Origin: a virus
Virus record (IMG/VR): IMGVR_UViG_3300042458_002038
Coordinates: 1-64,000 of that record
Reading direction: 5' to 3' (one strand)
Length of the DNA stretch: 64,000 nucleotides
The position numbers were made by a program, and so were the translations under genes. Within the stretch, counting starts at the first letter, position 1; every line of letters begins with the position of its first letter. A model generated the notes under the pieces. It worked only from the letters and a program-made list of their open reading frames with translations. It did not search any database and was not told where the DNA came from. This document shows, in pieces, positions 23,204 through 32,558 of this stretch.

Positions 23204-24438
23204 TTTTGCCAGCCTTTGATTATGTTTGGATCGAAATTGTTTTTACTAAATGTCATGCGGTCGACCAGTTTGACTGCGCCGCCTTTAAGATGGTCAATAG
23301 CAACAAAGCCTTCTTGACTGGTTACGCGGAATCCATCACTTGTTTTGACAAAGGTATTTATCTTTTTAAGGCTGTCAAGCTTTTGTATAATAATCAACTT
23401 GGCCTTGACAATAGCATTTTGTAACTGATACATCAAGTCAAGATTTGCTTTATTGGAAGCATTGAAAAATGCTAGGTAAGCATCTTTGCGCGCGCTTGCC
23501 GCAGCCTGACCTTTTTCACTTTTCTTGCTTGCTACATCAGCATCAAACTTTTTGGTTGCCCATGCAATAAGTCCATTTACATGAGCCTTTGTATCGGTTA
23601 CGGTTTCTCCTTTGCGAACGTATGTGTTGTTGTATGTTTCAAGAGTAGTTGCAAATTCAGCATCCTGTTCGATAGCTTTTAGAGTGGTGCTGCTAATCTT
23701 TTGAAAGATCTTACCTGCTTCAGATAGTGCAGCCGTAACTTGTGCCGTATCAGCTGCTGTCAGTGTAGCCTTACCGCTCAGGTCATGGATGGTTGCATCT
23801 TGATACCATACACTAGGCAACTTTTTAAGAGATCGTGTGTCAACGCCATAACTAGCAGTCATACTCTCAAAACTACTGCCATTGTATGATGTGTGAAATA
23901 CAATGCCAAGATTTGCCTTCTTTAGCGTATCAGCCAATTCGCTTTCAGCTGGGACAGCATATGCAATGGTATTGGGTTGAAACACAACATACTTTTCTCC
24001 TTCAATACTAACCTTTTTTAGGTCACCTTTGGTAAACATCAGGTCGCCTTGTATAACATTCTTAATACCGAGTTTCTTTAGTTCGACGTAAGCAACACTC
24101 AGTTTGTCAGCAAGTTCGCCACTTGTGTCTGCTTTTACATCAGCTATACTTTTATATACCTTTGGGTTCTTATTGAAGATACCTTTCTTAGCTACGAAGA
24201 ATTGTCCGTCACTTGGATCAACGCCACAGAACACGGCCGGAGCACCATCCCATTTGACAGTAACATCAACTGCTCCATTGCTGTTGCCAGCCAACATATC
24301 ACGCAGGCTGCGCAGTGCATTGATTGCATCCCGCGTTCCTTCAACACCTCCGTATAATACAGCATCCTCAAGATGCATAAGATGAACATTTTTACCAGGT
24401 GTGGTGGATTCAGACAGATATTCTTTAAATGATTTCAT
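23200..24438 (-). CDS. Polynucleotide-ligase-like nucleotidyltransferase with capsid-targeting leader
   Basis: 412 residues. Leader MKSFKEYLSE|S matches T4 internal-protein leaders in length and cleavage position (L8-S9-E10). The body has ligase motifs in order: KWDGAPAVF (motif I Lys), KKGIFNK (IIIa-like), IQGDLMF (IV-like) and EGFVA...VKLVDRMTF (V-like). Predicted adenylyl-transferring nucleic-acid ligase delivered with the genome; substrate (RNA or DNA) unknown. Recalled as related to DUF6267. Confidence 0.7.
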   Translation of the reverse strand: MKSFKEYLSESTTPGKNVHLMHLEDAVLYGGVEGTRDAINALRSLRDMLAGNSNGAVDVTVKWDGAPAVFCGVDPSDGQFFVAKKGIFNKNPKVYKSIADVKADTSGELADKLSVAYVELKKLGIKNVIQGDLMFTKGDLKKVSIEGEKYVVFQPNTIAYAVPAESELADTLKKANLGIVFHTSYNGSSFESMTASYGVDTRSLKKLPSVWYQDATIHDLSGKATLTAADTAQVTAALSEAGKIFQKISSTTLKAIEQDAEFATTLETYNNTYVRKGETVTDTKAHVNGLIAWATKKFDADVASKKSEKGQAAASARKDAYLAFFNASNKANLDLMYQLQNAIVKAKLIIIQKLDSLKKINTFVKTSDGFRVTSQEGFVAIDHLKGGAVKLVDRMTFSKNNFDPNIIKGWQK

Positions 24439-25085
24439 TGTTTATTTTTAAATTTTCTTCCTTTATAAAAGCCATCCGGTTGAGTTCCTTCGGTAACATA
24501 TATGCTTAATGTTCCGTCAGTATACCATTTTAAATTCTTTTCTTTTACAATAGATCTACCAGCCATTGGATTTTTATCTCCGCTAAAGTCACGTTTTTCA
24601 GCAATACCTTTTTTAATTGCTTCTCGTCTAGCAATGGATTCTTCAGCTGTTAAATTTGCCCATGATTCAGTTACGCTTTTTGATACTTTATCACGCCATT
24701 TTGGATCGTCATATACGTCACGAGATAGCTTTGAATTGCAAAAATGGCCATTCCAATTTCTATTAGTTTTTCGTTCTGATTCCGATAGGGTTGACCAGTA
24801 TGATTTTAATAATTCAGAATTACCACCCATTCCACCTTTATTTAAATTATAAAAGTCTTTAGATTCAACGGCATTATATTTAATAATCCAATAATCTTCA
24901 GCCTTGCATAATTCTTCAAATGTAAAACATTCTTGCAGTATTTGTCTTTTAAAATTTTCTTTACCGTATTTTTTAATGCTCTGTTTTAGTAATGTACCGC
25001 TACCTAAATAATTAGGTGCCTCGCGTGTGCACATTCCAATATATTTCTTATTGTTAATTACGTTGGTAGTGAGGTATATAAACAT
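24435..25085 (-). CDS. GIY-YIG homing endonuclease (HEG D)
   Basis: 216 residues. GIY-YIG core MFIYLTT...KKYIGM, a conserved EDYWIIKY Glu helix, then a NUMOD3-like basic tail. Inserted between two late genes; it overlaps the next ATG by 4 nt. Late box 5 nt upstream and a hairpin (25099-25105 with 25073-25079, plus flanking pairs) around the start. Confidence 0.9.
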   Translation of the reverse strand: MFIYLTTNVINNKKYIGMCTREAPNYLGSGTLLKQSIKKYGKENFKRQILQECFTFEELCKAEDYWIIKYNAVESKDFYNLNKGGMGGNSELLKSYWSTLSESERKTNRNWNGHFCNSKLSRDVYDDPKWRDKVSKSVTESWANLTAEESIARREAIKKGIAEKRDFSGDKNPMAGRSIVKEKNLKWYTDGTLSIYVTEGTQPDGFYKGRKFKNKQ

Positions 25086-25090
25086 AATGT

Positions 25091-25098
25091 TATTTATA
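25091..25098 (-). promoter_or_regulatory. Late promoter for HEG D
   Basis: TATAAATA 5 nt before the ATG at 25085, inside the start-codon hairpin. Confidence 0.72.
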
Positions 25099-25154
25099 AT
25101 ATACCCACATTGAAGACGCTAGCTTCGGCTATGTGTTGTTTAAATGATAACATA

Positions 25155-26462
25155 TTATTCTAATTTGATAAAAGGTGCGCTCAAGTCTGAACTGCTGCTT
25201 GCATATTGAATGCATGAAGTAATAAAATCATCTTCGCGATGACTGCTCTTGACTATATCTATAAGCTGACATCCTAGGAATTTGCTAAAGGCCCAGCTAA
25301 CACCTTTGGCTTTACATTCTTCAACGAATGCGTTGTATTGCAACTTTGAAGAGTCCATCGAATAGCGTGTATAATTCTCGTAAAACTCTTTATACGTTTT
25401 CTCATCGCTTTCAGCCAATGCTTTACGTAAAGTTTTGATGTCAATCAGTTGCGGCAATCGAAGGTGACGCAATACAGTTTGAATTGGACCATAGCTAAGT
25501 TTACCTTGATTAGCATTCTTCCCTTTGATTTCGCCTTGGAAAGTTTCAGGAAAGGTACGGAATTGTATTTTGCCATTCTGTGAGAAATACATATAGATAT
25601 CCTTACCGCTAAAGAATCCTTTATTGCCAGTTGTAAACTTGTCAAATTCAATGGTATGCTTTTCATCACCAGCATTGTAAGTTGACATCTTGACACCTCC
25701 TTTGAGCAGCTTTAGAGATACACCAACTATATCACCAGCGCGCATTGCCTCAAGAAGCAATCCATTCAATTCTATAATATTTGTAGCAGCCGCAAGTTTA
25801 ACCGCAGCACCAGCTGGCGATACCATATAGATGTCAGCTGGACTCCATTTGTTGACATTCAAAAATATCTTTTCGGCACTGTTGAGTTTCTTGAATGTTT
25901 TTTCAAGTGACTCTACCCAGTCGCTGCCACGATGGAAAGTATAATTCTTTTTGCTGTATTTTTTATGCAATGCTTCAGCACCAAGAATACAGCTATCACG
26001 CCATGCTGGTGATAAACCATTCAATATGTTTTCAAATGGTTCATCTACTTTGCAGCTGTTATATGCGCGTTCCAAATCAATAGCGGTATAGTTTTTGCTG
26101 CCAGCCCATCGGGCAGCTGCATATACGGCTTGTGCACTTTCTGTAGTACGTGTAACATCTGCACCAGCACCTTTGCCGCCTCCTCCACCAAATTCTTTGG
26201 TTTTAGCAAAGTCTTTAAGAGCGTATGTTGCATCATCTTTAGCAGAATGGAAAACAATCTTGCCTGGGTTATTTTTAGCTTTAACGTCAGCTGCAGTCTT
26301 TGCGTCATAACGCAATACCACTTCGCCACCCGCCGCTAATGTTAATGGTTGACTGTTCTTGTATTTGTCAAGAAACATGTCAACACGCCAATCATATTTG
26401 TATAGTTCGGCTGGTGCTAGGTTTGCACCTTCGGTCAAATAGTGTTGTTTAAATGATATCAT
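25155..26462 (-). CDS. Large packaged protein, unknown (Gly-rich family)
   Basis: 435 residues. Leader ISFKQHYLTE|G (cut predicted after residue 11). A domain beginning LYKYDWR and containing LKDFAKTKEFGGGGG is shared with the next gene. The C-terminal part includes NKWSPADIYMV, a motif recalled from unannotated T4-like phage proteins. No catalytic assignment is safe; the conserved Lys/Glu/Gly pattern would fit a nuclease or nucleotidyl-binding fold. Confidence 0.6.
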   Translation of the reverse strand: MISFKQHYLTEGANLAPAELYKYDWRVDMFLDKYKNSQPLTLAAGGEVVLRYDAKTAADVKAKNNPGKIVFHSAKDDATYALKDFAKTKEFGGGGGKGAGADVTRTTESAQAVYAAARWAGSKNYTAIDLERAYNSCKVDEPFENILNGLSPAWRDSCILGAEALHKKYSKKNYTFHRGSDWVESLEKTFKKLNSAEKIFLNVNKWSPADIYMVSPAGAAVKLAAATNIIELNGLLLEAMRAGDIVGVSLKLLKGGVKMSTYNAGDEKHTIEFDKFTTGNKGFFSGKDIYMYFSQNGKIQFRTFPETFQGEIKGKNANQGKLSYGPIQTVLRHLRLPQLIDIKTLRKALAESDEKTYKEFYENYTRYSMDSSKLQYNAFVEECKAKGVSWAFSKFLGCQLIDIVKSSHREDDFITSCIQYASSSSDLSAPFIKLE

Positions 26463-27373
26463 TTATATTCAATTCCTTTGCGTCCACCTACTGGACTGAT
26501 TACAATGCGTGTGCCTTTTACGCCAGCATCACTACGATCACCTTTGTATATAGCCATAAGAACCGGATCATATCCATCGCCATCTACGCTATCACCATTA
26601 TAATGAACGTGATTGGCAGACAATTCATAATGCTTACCCTTCTTGACGAGTTTAACTGGTCCTTGCAACAGCATGCTAACATTTTGTTGACCAAGTGTGC
26701 CACCGTACTTATTGCCATATACACTAAGCATTTTCAACTTGTCATCTTTAATTTTACGATATAGTGTAGTAGCAGGTGGCAAACCATCAGGATAATCTCT
26801 TTTAAGATCGGCTATAAATTTTTGAGTTTCTTTGTGAGCAAAAATTGTTGGTTCTTTTGCTGAACTTATACCACCCCATTGTTGAAAGTCTTTTGCTTTA
26901 TTGCCATCTTTATGTGATAGCCAAACAATCTCTTTGCCGTCAATATCCAATAAGTGAAAGTCGCTCTTAGGAGTTCCTGCAGTACTAGCTGCACCATACA
27001 CATCATAAGTTTTATTGCCAACTTTTATTTTGATTGTAGCAGCGGCAATGTCGCTTTTTGCAGCATCAATTTGTTCTATCAAAGAAGCCAATTCGCGGTC
27101 CTCTTTAACAGTTCCGCCGCCGCTACCACGCCCACCAAATTCTGAATTTTTTGCAATATCCTTTAGCGAATATGTATTGCCTTTGCCATCAAGTAATCGT
27201 ATAGCGCTTGTGGGCAGTCTTTTGGTAATGATGTTGATAACGTCTTTAGCTGGTATGAATACCACTTTTTTGCCATTCTCCAATTCAAACGCTTCACTGT
27301 TCTTAAGTTTTTTAAGAAAAACTTCGGCACGCCAATCGTACTTATATAATTCTTTTCCGGCTAAGTTTGACAT
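26459..27373 (-). CDS. Paralog of the 25155-26462 protein without leader
   Basis: 304 residues. Starts MSNLAGKELYKYDWR, i.e. directly at the homologous domain, and keeps LKDIAKNSEFGGRG. No capsid-targeting leader is visible, which makes it a natural comparison for its neighbour. Late box 15 nt upstream. Function unknown. Confidence 0.6.
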   Translation of the reverse strand: MSNLAGKELYKYDWRAEVFLKKLKNSEAFELENGKKVVFIPAKDVINIITKRLPTSAIRLLDGKGNTYSLKDIAKNSEFGGRGSGGGTVKEDRELASLIEQIDAAKSDIAAATIKIKVGNKTYDVYGAASTAGTPKSDFHLLDIDGKEIVWLSHKDGNKAKDFQQWGGISSAKEPTIFAHKETQKFIADLKRDYPDGLPPATTLYRKIKDDKLKMLSVYGNKYGGTLGQQNVSMLLQGPVKLVKKGKHYELSANHVHYNGDSVDGDGYDPVLMAIYKGDRSDAGVKGTRIVISPVGGRKGIEYK

Positions 27374-27388
27374 AATGTGAATTATAGT

Positions 27389-27396
27389 TATTTATA
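27389..27396 (-). promoter_or_regulatory. Late promoter
   Basis: TATAAATA upstream of the gene starting at 27373. Confidence 0.65.
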
Positions 27397-27847
27397 CCAA
27401 AGGGTATTTGGATATAAATGCGGCTGATAAAGCTGGCTCTAAAGTGTTTGCTTCTATTTCCCACGGGCATTCTTCATAGTCGGTATTGTCAGCATAATTT
27501 TTACCTTTCCATCGCGCACAATATCCTGAATATAACATCCTCAATTCTCCACGAGAAAACTGTTTGATATGAATCATTTCATGTGCAAGAGTGCGTATTA
27601 GAGTATCAGTATCATTATCATTATAGTCTAGACGAATTGTATAATAATCATTGTGCTGTGACGCATCCAAATCATAGCATTCACCGTATGTATTTTCATT
27701 AGCCAACATACCCTTGACCAATTTTATACGTATTTCGATGTTACGCTTACGCGGAATCAACGCCTTCAAAAAGAAAACGGCTGCAGCACCAATGCGACGT
27801 TTTAATCGCTTATCTGCGCCGCAGCCGTATATACTAAATTTAATCAC
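27392..27847 (-). CDS. Zinc metallopeptidase-like protein
   Basis: 151 residues with the zincin motif HEMIH (about 89-93) and a downstream Glu in YEECPWEIEAN as probable third ligand; SprT/WLM-like architecture. The N-terminal part is basic. Could trim host or head proteins. No secretion signal. Confidence 0.72.
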   Translation of the reverse strand: MIKFSIYGCGADKRLKRRIGAAAVFFLKALIPRKRNIEIRIKLVKGMLANENTYGECYDLDASQHNDYYTIRLDYNDNDTDTLIRTLAHEMIHIKQFSRGELRMLYSGYCARWKGKNYADNTDYEECPWEIEANTLEPALSAAFISKYPLV

Positions 27848-27853
27848 TGAGGG

Positions 27854-29386
27854 TCAAGCATATGATTCAATCATTCGTGACAGTTCGGCATCACTAATTT
27901 CAACGCCACTTGCAATAGCACCAGCACTCATGTTTAGGCCGCGTGATAATTTACGAAGGTTAGCACTTTGTTTGCTCTTGCCTTTGCGCAACAGGTCAAC
28001 AACATGCTTACGTGCTTTATCATCCAGCTGAAGACCATCCTCAAGAGTAATCTTACCAACAATTTTATCCATGAAATCATAAATTTCAGCTTCAGTTGGA
28101 TCAATATTGATAATGAACGCACGAGTACGCAGCGCGCCATCAGGATCAAGTTTGTTTAATGGAAGGTTACTAATAAAAATAACTTTACCTGTAAATTCAA
28201 AATAACGCGGAATCAAGCCTGCATCAAGAATTTCTTCATCGGTCATGTCATCAGGATCAGCAACATTTTTACCCATTTTGTTCCACACCAACTTACGAAT
28301 CTTCTTGGTATCGGTAGCGGCCTTCAACAAGTTGCGTGCTTCTTGATCACCCAATGCATCGTCGGAATCATCAAAGAAGATGATCTTATCCTTATAGCGG
28401 AACAGCAATGAGTATAAACCAGCAGCGCTCGCACTACCAGTATTTTTAAAGTAACCAGCGCCATCGCGCAATCCAAGGTTACTAAGGATTTGTTCGGTTG
28501 TATGTGTTTTACCAACGCCACCTTTACCACTGACAAACAATGCATTGGCAGCACCGCTAACAGTCATTTTAACTAGATTCTCTAGGTCGACCAATTGAGC
28601 TTCAAAGGTGAGGCGCTCTTGATCGCTTTCAAGAGCGTTGATCTCTTGAGATATAACATACTTTTCTTTAGCAGAGCCACGCGTTACCTTTGCTTCAACA
28701 CTGCCAGTTGCATCAAGCAGCGCACCTTGTTCTTTGCGAATCTTTTCGATGTCCTTTGCTTTACCAGCCCATGTGAACTTTGTGCCAGTCTTGACAAACA
28801 GCGATGGGTATGAGGTTTCAAGCTGATCAAAAATCTTCTGACCAGCACTCTTGTGTTTGGTATATACCTTGCCTTTTGCGAAGGAAGGTTCGGTAACCAT
28901 ATCCAAGATATCATTAAGAATATCTACTGGGCTAGCGGCTTCAGCTAAAAAATCATAATTAAAATCTTCGTTGAGTGGCACATCATCAGGCATGGTACGA
29001 ATCTTGCCCAGCTCAATGCTGTTGTTTTTAAGTGCATCTGCAATGAGTGGCAATACTTTAACAACGCTTACAGTCTGATCAAATTCAATATGGAAAGGTG
29101 CTGGTGTTTTACCATTCCAAAAATCAATGCTTGCAAGATTTGAATAGCCAGCTTGACTAGTGCTTTTCCAGTTGAAACGCAATGACATATTCTTTTTGCT
29201 AGAATAGAAACGCAAACCAAAGCCTGCTCCATCAGCGTTCTTAAATGCTTCAAGGCCAGGATAACGAAACAGGATTACACCAGTTTTCTTCTTTAGATAT
29301 TTAGCAATTAGGAATGCTGATTTATCGACTGACGAGGTTGACATGGCCTCAGCCAAATAACTTTTAAAACTTACTACGTTTGACAT
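27854..29386 (-). CDS. AAA+ ATPase with capsid-targeting leader
   Basis: 510 residues. Leader VVSFKSYLAE|A (cut after residue 13). An internal FLAE|A near residue 150 could be a second cut releasing the ATPase. Walker A GKGGVGKT (about 288-295), Walker B IIFFDDSDD (about 335-343), then sensor-like FISNLPL and an arginine in ALRTRAF. Predicted to be packaged and injected; partner unknown. Late box 6 nt upstream. Confidence 0.72.
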   Translation of the reverse strand: MSNVVSFKSYLAEAMSTSSVDKSAFLIAKYLKKKTGVILFRYPGLEAFKNADGAGFGLRFYSSKKNMSLRFNWKSTSQAGYSNLASIDFWNGKTPAPFHIEFDQTVSVVKVLPLIADALKNNSIELGKIRTMPDDVPLNEDFNYDFLAEAASPVDILNDILDMVTEPSFAKGKVYTKHKSAGQKIFDQLETSYPSLFVKTGTKFTWAGKAKDIEKIRKEQGALLDATGSVEAKVTRGSAKEKYVISQEINALESDQERLTFEAQLVDLENLVKMTVSGAANALFVSGKGGVGKTHTTEQILSNLGLRDGAGYFKNTGSASAAGLYSLLFRYKDKIIFFDDSDDALGDQEARNLLKAATDTKKIRKLVWNKMGKNVADPDDMTDEEILDAGLIPRYFEFTGKVIFISNLPLNKLDPDGALRTRAFIINIDPTEAEIYDFMDKIVGKITLEDGLQLDDKARKHVVDLLRKGKSKQSANLRKLSRGLNMSAGAIASGVEISDAELSRMIESYA

Positions 29387-29392
29387 ATATGT

Positions 29393-29400
29393 TATTTATA
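29393..29400 (-). promoter_or_regulatory. Late promoter
   Basis: TATAAATA 6 nt before the ATG at 29386. Confidence 0.75.
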
Positions 29401-29406
29401 ATAAAG

Positions 29407-30807
29407 TTAGATTTTAAAATCGTCAAACTTATTACTTCGTGCTGCTCCGCTTCGCCCTGCAGCAAAAGGAGTTTGTGGAGCAGATTGCGAAGAGTCATCA
29501 CTCATAATATTTGCGGTTGGATCGCTAACATCATACAGTCTCATCTTTGCAAGATCGATGCCAATTGTGAATCGTTTATTAGTTGATGAATCATTGTAAC
29601 GATTCTTAAGTTGTTTGACCATAATTTGATTCATCTTGTCAAGTTGTTCTGTACGAATAAATGCAATCATCAAGTCAGCGGTTGCAGGTAGTCCAAAACT
29701 TTCGCTGGTATCCGTAATTTCAATATCCGACGATTGATATCCCGATCGTGTAACTTGAGTTGCACTCCAAATGGGTACATTAAATTCAACAGCCAATCCG
29801 CGAATCTCTTCGGCAATACTTTTAATAAGACTATATGTATTGATGCTTCCGCTCAATCCTTTCATACGGCTGCTCGCGCAAATGTTTAGATAGTCAATAT
29901 AAATGATGTCTGGCTCAAACTTCTTTTTTAATTTTAGTTCAAGCAACAATGCGCGGAAGTGACCGACATGTGCACTCGCAGTTGGATATTCCTTAACAAC
30001 AAGTTTGCCTTTGGTTTTATCACTGATACCTTTAACCTTATTATTGAATGATGCTTTAGTCAAGTCCTTCAACTGATCAATACGCACATCGAATAGATTG
30101 GCATCAATACGCTCAGCAATCTTTTCTTCGGCCATTTCCATTGTGATATACAATACGTTGCGCCCTTCTGATAGTGCTGCACTAGCCATATGGCACATAC
30201 CTAAACTTTTTCCGCAGGCTGTGCCAGCCAAGATGATGTTGAGCGTCTTGCGAGGAATACCTCCGCCTGTAATGGTGTTAAGCATTTCAAGGTCAAATGC
30301 AATTTTATCTTCGGTCTTGTGGTAAAAGTCATAGCGGCTTTCAGCATTCTCAAGATAGTCATGTCCAACATTTGTATCAAAGGTAACACTCAATGCATTG
30401 CTAAGAATGGTTGGAATTGCACCTTCGGTTTGATCTTTACTTTTGCCGTCAATAATACTGACAGCTTCCATAATTGCAAGATGCACAGCACGATCCTTAC
30501 ACCACTTTTCAGTGTTGTCCACCAGCCAATCATAGTCAACACTTGCAGGACTATCAATATCACGAATGCTACTCAACACTTCATGATGGTCATTGCGATT
30601 AATGTAATCGCTATTTTGAAACTCAATGTCTAGTACGCTGCTAGTTGGCAGCTTGTTGTACTTACTGATAAATGACAAGATCAGCTCATACAATACTTTG
30701 TGCTGCCCTTCAAAGTATTCGGGTTTTAAATGAGGAAGCGCTTTGCGCGTAAACATTTCATTTTGTATCAGGTTTTTAATGATTATTTCCTCAAGATTCT
30801 TTTGCAT
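29407..30807 (-). CDS. 41: Replicative DNA helicase (T4 gp41/DnaB type)
   Basis: 466 residues. Start taken at ATG 30807, preceded by GGAAACAACG; an in-frame TTG lies 12 nt earlier. RecA-fold helicase with Walker A GTACGKS, Walker B-region DIIYIDYLNI, and the SATQVTRSG segment. Unwinds the fork and, in T4, recruits the primase. Order uvsX, small gene, gene 41 is typical of T4-like phages. Confidence 0.93.
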   Translation of the reverse strand: MQKNLEEIIIKNLIQNEMFTRKALPHLKPEYFEGQHKVLYELILSFISKYNKLPTSSVLDIEFQNSDYINRNDHHEVLSSIRDIDSPASVDYDWLVDNTEKWCKDRAVHLAIMEAVSIIDGKSKDQTEGAIPTILSNALSVTFDTNVGHDYLENAESRYDFYHKTEDKIAFDLEMLNTITGGGIPRKTLNIILAGTACGKSLGMCHMASAALSEGRNVLYITMEMAEEKIAERIDANLFDVRIDQLKDLTKASFNNKVKGISDKTKGKLVVKEYPTASAHVGHFRALLLELKLKKKFEPDIIYIDYLNICASSRMKGLSGSINTYSLIKSIAEEIRGLAVEFNVPIWSATQVTRSGYQSSDIEITDTSESFGLPATADLMIAFIRTEQLDKMNQIMVKQLKNRYNDSSTNKRFTIGIDLAKMRLYDVSDPTANIMSDDSSQSAPQTPFAAGRSGAARSNKFDDFKI

Positions 30808-31099
30808 CGTTGTTTCCAATTTTAAATTCGCTTTGTGATAATAGATGATTTAGTAAGTCTCCAATATGATTCTTAAAGTCAGTGTCTTTGTCTAGAGATT
30901 CCTTAAGCAGCCCTTCTGGAGTGCTTTCAATCTTATAGACAAATGAAACCTTCAAGACATCATTTTCTTTGTCCTCAGTAAGGCGGGTGCGTCCATATGT
31001 ATAGATCACACCCGCCCAACGTCCAGACAATAATTTTATCGAGTATTGATCGCTATGTAAATCATTTTCGACAAAAATATAGTCTTTTTTCTCAGTCAT
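30791..31099 (-). CDS. Conserved protein between uvsX and gene 41
   Basis: 102 residues from MTEKKDYIFVE. Contains YSIKLLSGRWAGVIYTYG, conserved in proteins encoded at this position in T4-like phages. Overlaps uvsX-C by 8 nt and gene 41 by 17 nt. Function unknown. Confidence 0.7.
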   Translation of the reverse strand: MTEKKDYIFVENDLHSDQYSIKLLSGRWAGVIYTYGRTRLTEDKENDVLKVSFVYKIESTPEGLLKESLDKDTDFKNHIGDLLNHLLSQSEFKIGNNDAKES

Positions 31100-31670
31100 C
31101 TGTTTGTTCTTCAGGCGATTCTTCAAAGGTGATTGCACTCTCAGGAACACGATCAAGATTAACTTCAACGTCATTCATCATGTCGCGCAGGCCGATGGTA
31201 TACTTGTTTTTGAGATATTCCGCAAAGTCAGTATTCTTAAATACAGTCTCCCAGAATTCTTTAGTCATGGTTTGAGCAGCACGCAGGTTGCCAGTCAACT
31301 CAACATCCTTTGCAATGTCCCATGCTTGGTACCAACCATTCTTTGGCTTGCGAACATAGCCACCAAGAATAGCAATATCCAATAGGCCGCTCCATTTTTG
31401 AACGCCACCTTCCCAGCTTACGCTGATTGGAATTTTGCTTTTTTCTTTAACAAAGCGACTCTTTTCTACATTGATTACAAAGTGATAACCTTGAATTTCA
31501 GTACCATCTTTATCTTGTTGGCGACCAATAATCCAAACATTGTCCGCACTATACATGATGCCTGTGTTATGCGTCACAACACCATTCTTAAGAATATAGT
31601 GTTCAGCATCTTTAACGCTAAGGTCATATACTTTTTGCCGCCCTATTGATTTAATTTCTTTAATTTTCAT
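31092..31670 (-). CDS. uvsX-C: UvsX C-terminal half preceded by a split-intein C-fragment
   Basis: 192 residues. Residues 1-35 are a C-intein ending VVTHN; the extein resumes at Thr36 with TGIMYSADNVWIIG, the recombinase segment expected after UvsX-N. Splicing with UvsX-N would give about 368 residues. The ATG lies 8 nt after the -10 of its own promoter E7, so the mRNA is nearly leaderless. Ends with an acidic tail. Confidence 0.92.
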   Translation of the reverse strand: MKIKEIKSIGRQKVYDLSVKDAEHYILKNGVVTHNTGIMYSADNVWIIGRQQDKDGTEIQGYHFVINVEKSRFVKEKSKIPISVSWEGGVQKWSGLLDIAILGGYVRKPKNGWYQAWDIAKDVELTGNLRAAQTMTKEFWETVFKNTDFAEYLKNKYTIGLRDMMNDVEVNLDRVPESAITFEESPEEQTDD

Positions 31671-31678
31671 TATGTTAT

Positions 31679-31707
31679 ATTATAATATATTTTCTTCTGT
31701 TTGTAAA
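31679..31707 (-). promoter_or_regulatory. Early promoter E7 (uvsX-C)
   Basis: -35 TTTACA (31702-31707) within the endonuclease 3' end, 17 bp, -10 TATAAT (31679-31684). Gives uvsX-C expression independent of the upstream genes. Confidence 0.85.
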
Positions 31708-32558
31708 GGTCTTTTTTTACATTTATCGCCATGCCATCTTTTAAAATTTGATGTGTCTATATCTCTATTGCAATGCTTGCATGTTTGCATTTGAAGACCT
31801 TGAGTAATTACTTTATAACGATATGGGTTAATCCATTCATCGGAATCTAGCTGTATTGCTTCATGTTTACTGACACGGATATTTTCACCAGTGATAACAT
31901 TTTTTAATGTTACAAGATCAGATCTACCTATTTTAGCTTTCCATTCTGGAGTGCGGTTTATTTTAGCTACATTTTCTCTAAACCATTCAATATCTTCAGG
32001 CTTTCTTTTATTGCCTTTATTTTTATCTCCAATAATTTTTCTAGTTTCTTCAGTATGGGTTTTTCCATAAAAACCGTTATCTTTACCAGAACGAATGATT
32101 TTTTGTTTGGTTTCTTCTGATAATTTATTGCCAAACGTCACACCAACATATTCACCATTTAATACTGATGAGTCATCTCTGGAAAGTCTAACAATCTTTC
32201 CAGTTTCTTTGTTTTTATATGTAGCATAATTTGGATTATGAAATGTATTTTCCATTGCTATAGATTTATTAAAATATTCCGGTGATGACACTGCAGATAC
32301 TTTTATTTGTTCTTCCGCTTCACGCTGAAGAACTTTTTCATAATCTTCAGACGAATATAAAATTTCTATTTCACATATATCAGATTGCACCATCTCTTTA
32401 TAGTTTTCCCATGTTGAAGATCCATAATAAGGTTTATTACGGCCGTCATATATTATGCCATTCTTAAAAGAGCAATTTGACTTTGATCCAATATAAAGGT
32501 ATGGTAAAATACCAGCAACTTTGCGTTTACTAAATGTTATTTTATATACTAAGTTCAT
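31680..32558 (-). CDS. GIY-YIG homing endonuclease in the uvsX split (HEG E)
   Basis: 292 residues. GIY-YIG-like core NLVYKIT...YLYIGSK, conserved Arg/Glu region (LQREAEEQ), NUMOD3-type segments (LSEETKQKI, GKTHTEETRK) and a C-terminal C-x2-C-x10-H-x4-C finger. Located between the intein halves; it probably mobilises the disrupted uvsX. An 18-bp perfect inverted repeat (32550-32567 / 32578-32595) covers its start codon. Confidence 0.9.
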   Translation of the reverse strand: MNLVYKITFSKRKVAGILPYLYIGSKSNCSFKNGIIYDGRNKPYYGSSTWENYKEMVQSDICEIEILYSSEDYEKVLQREAEEQIKVSAVSSPEYFNKSIAMENTFHNPNYATYKNKETGKIVRLSRDDSSVLNGEYVGVTFGNKLSEETKQKIIRSGKDNGFYGKTHTEETRKIIGDKNKGNKRKPEDIEWFRENVAKINRTPEWKAKIGRSDLVTLKNVITGENIRVSKHEAIQLDSDEWINPYRYKVITQGLQMQTCKHCNRDIDTSNFKRWHGDKCKKRPLQTEENIL

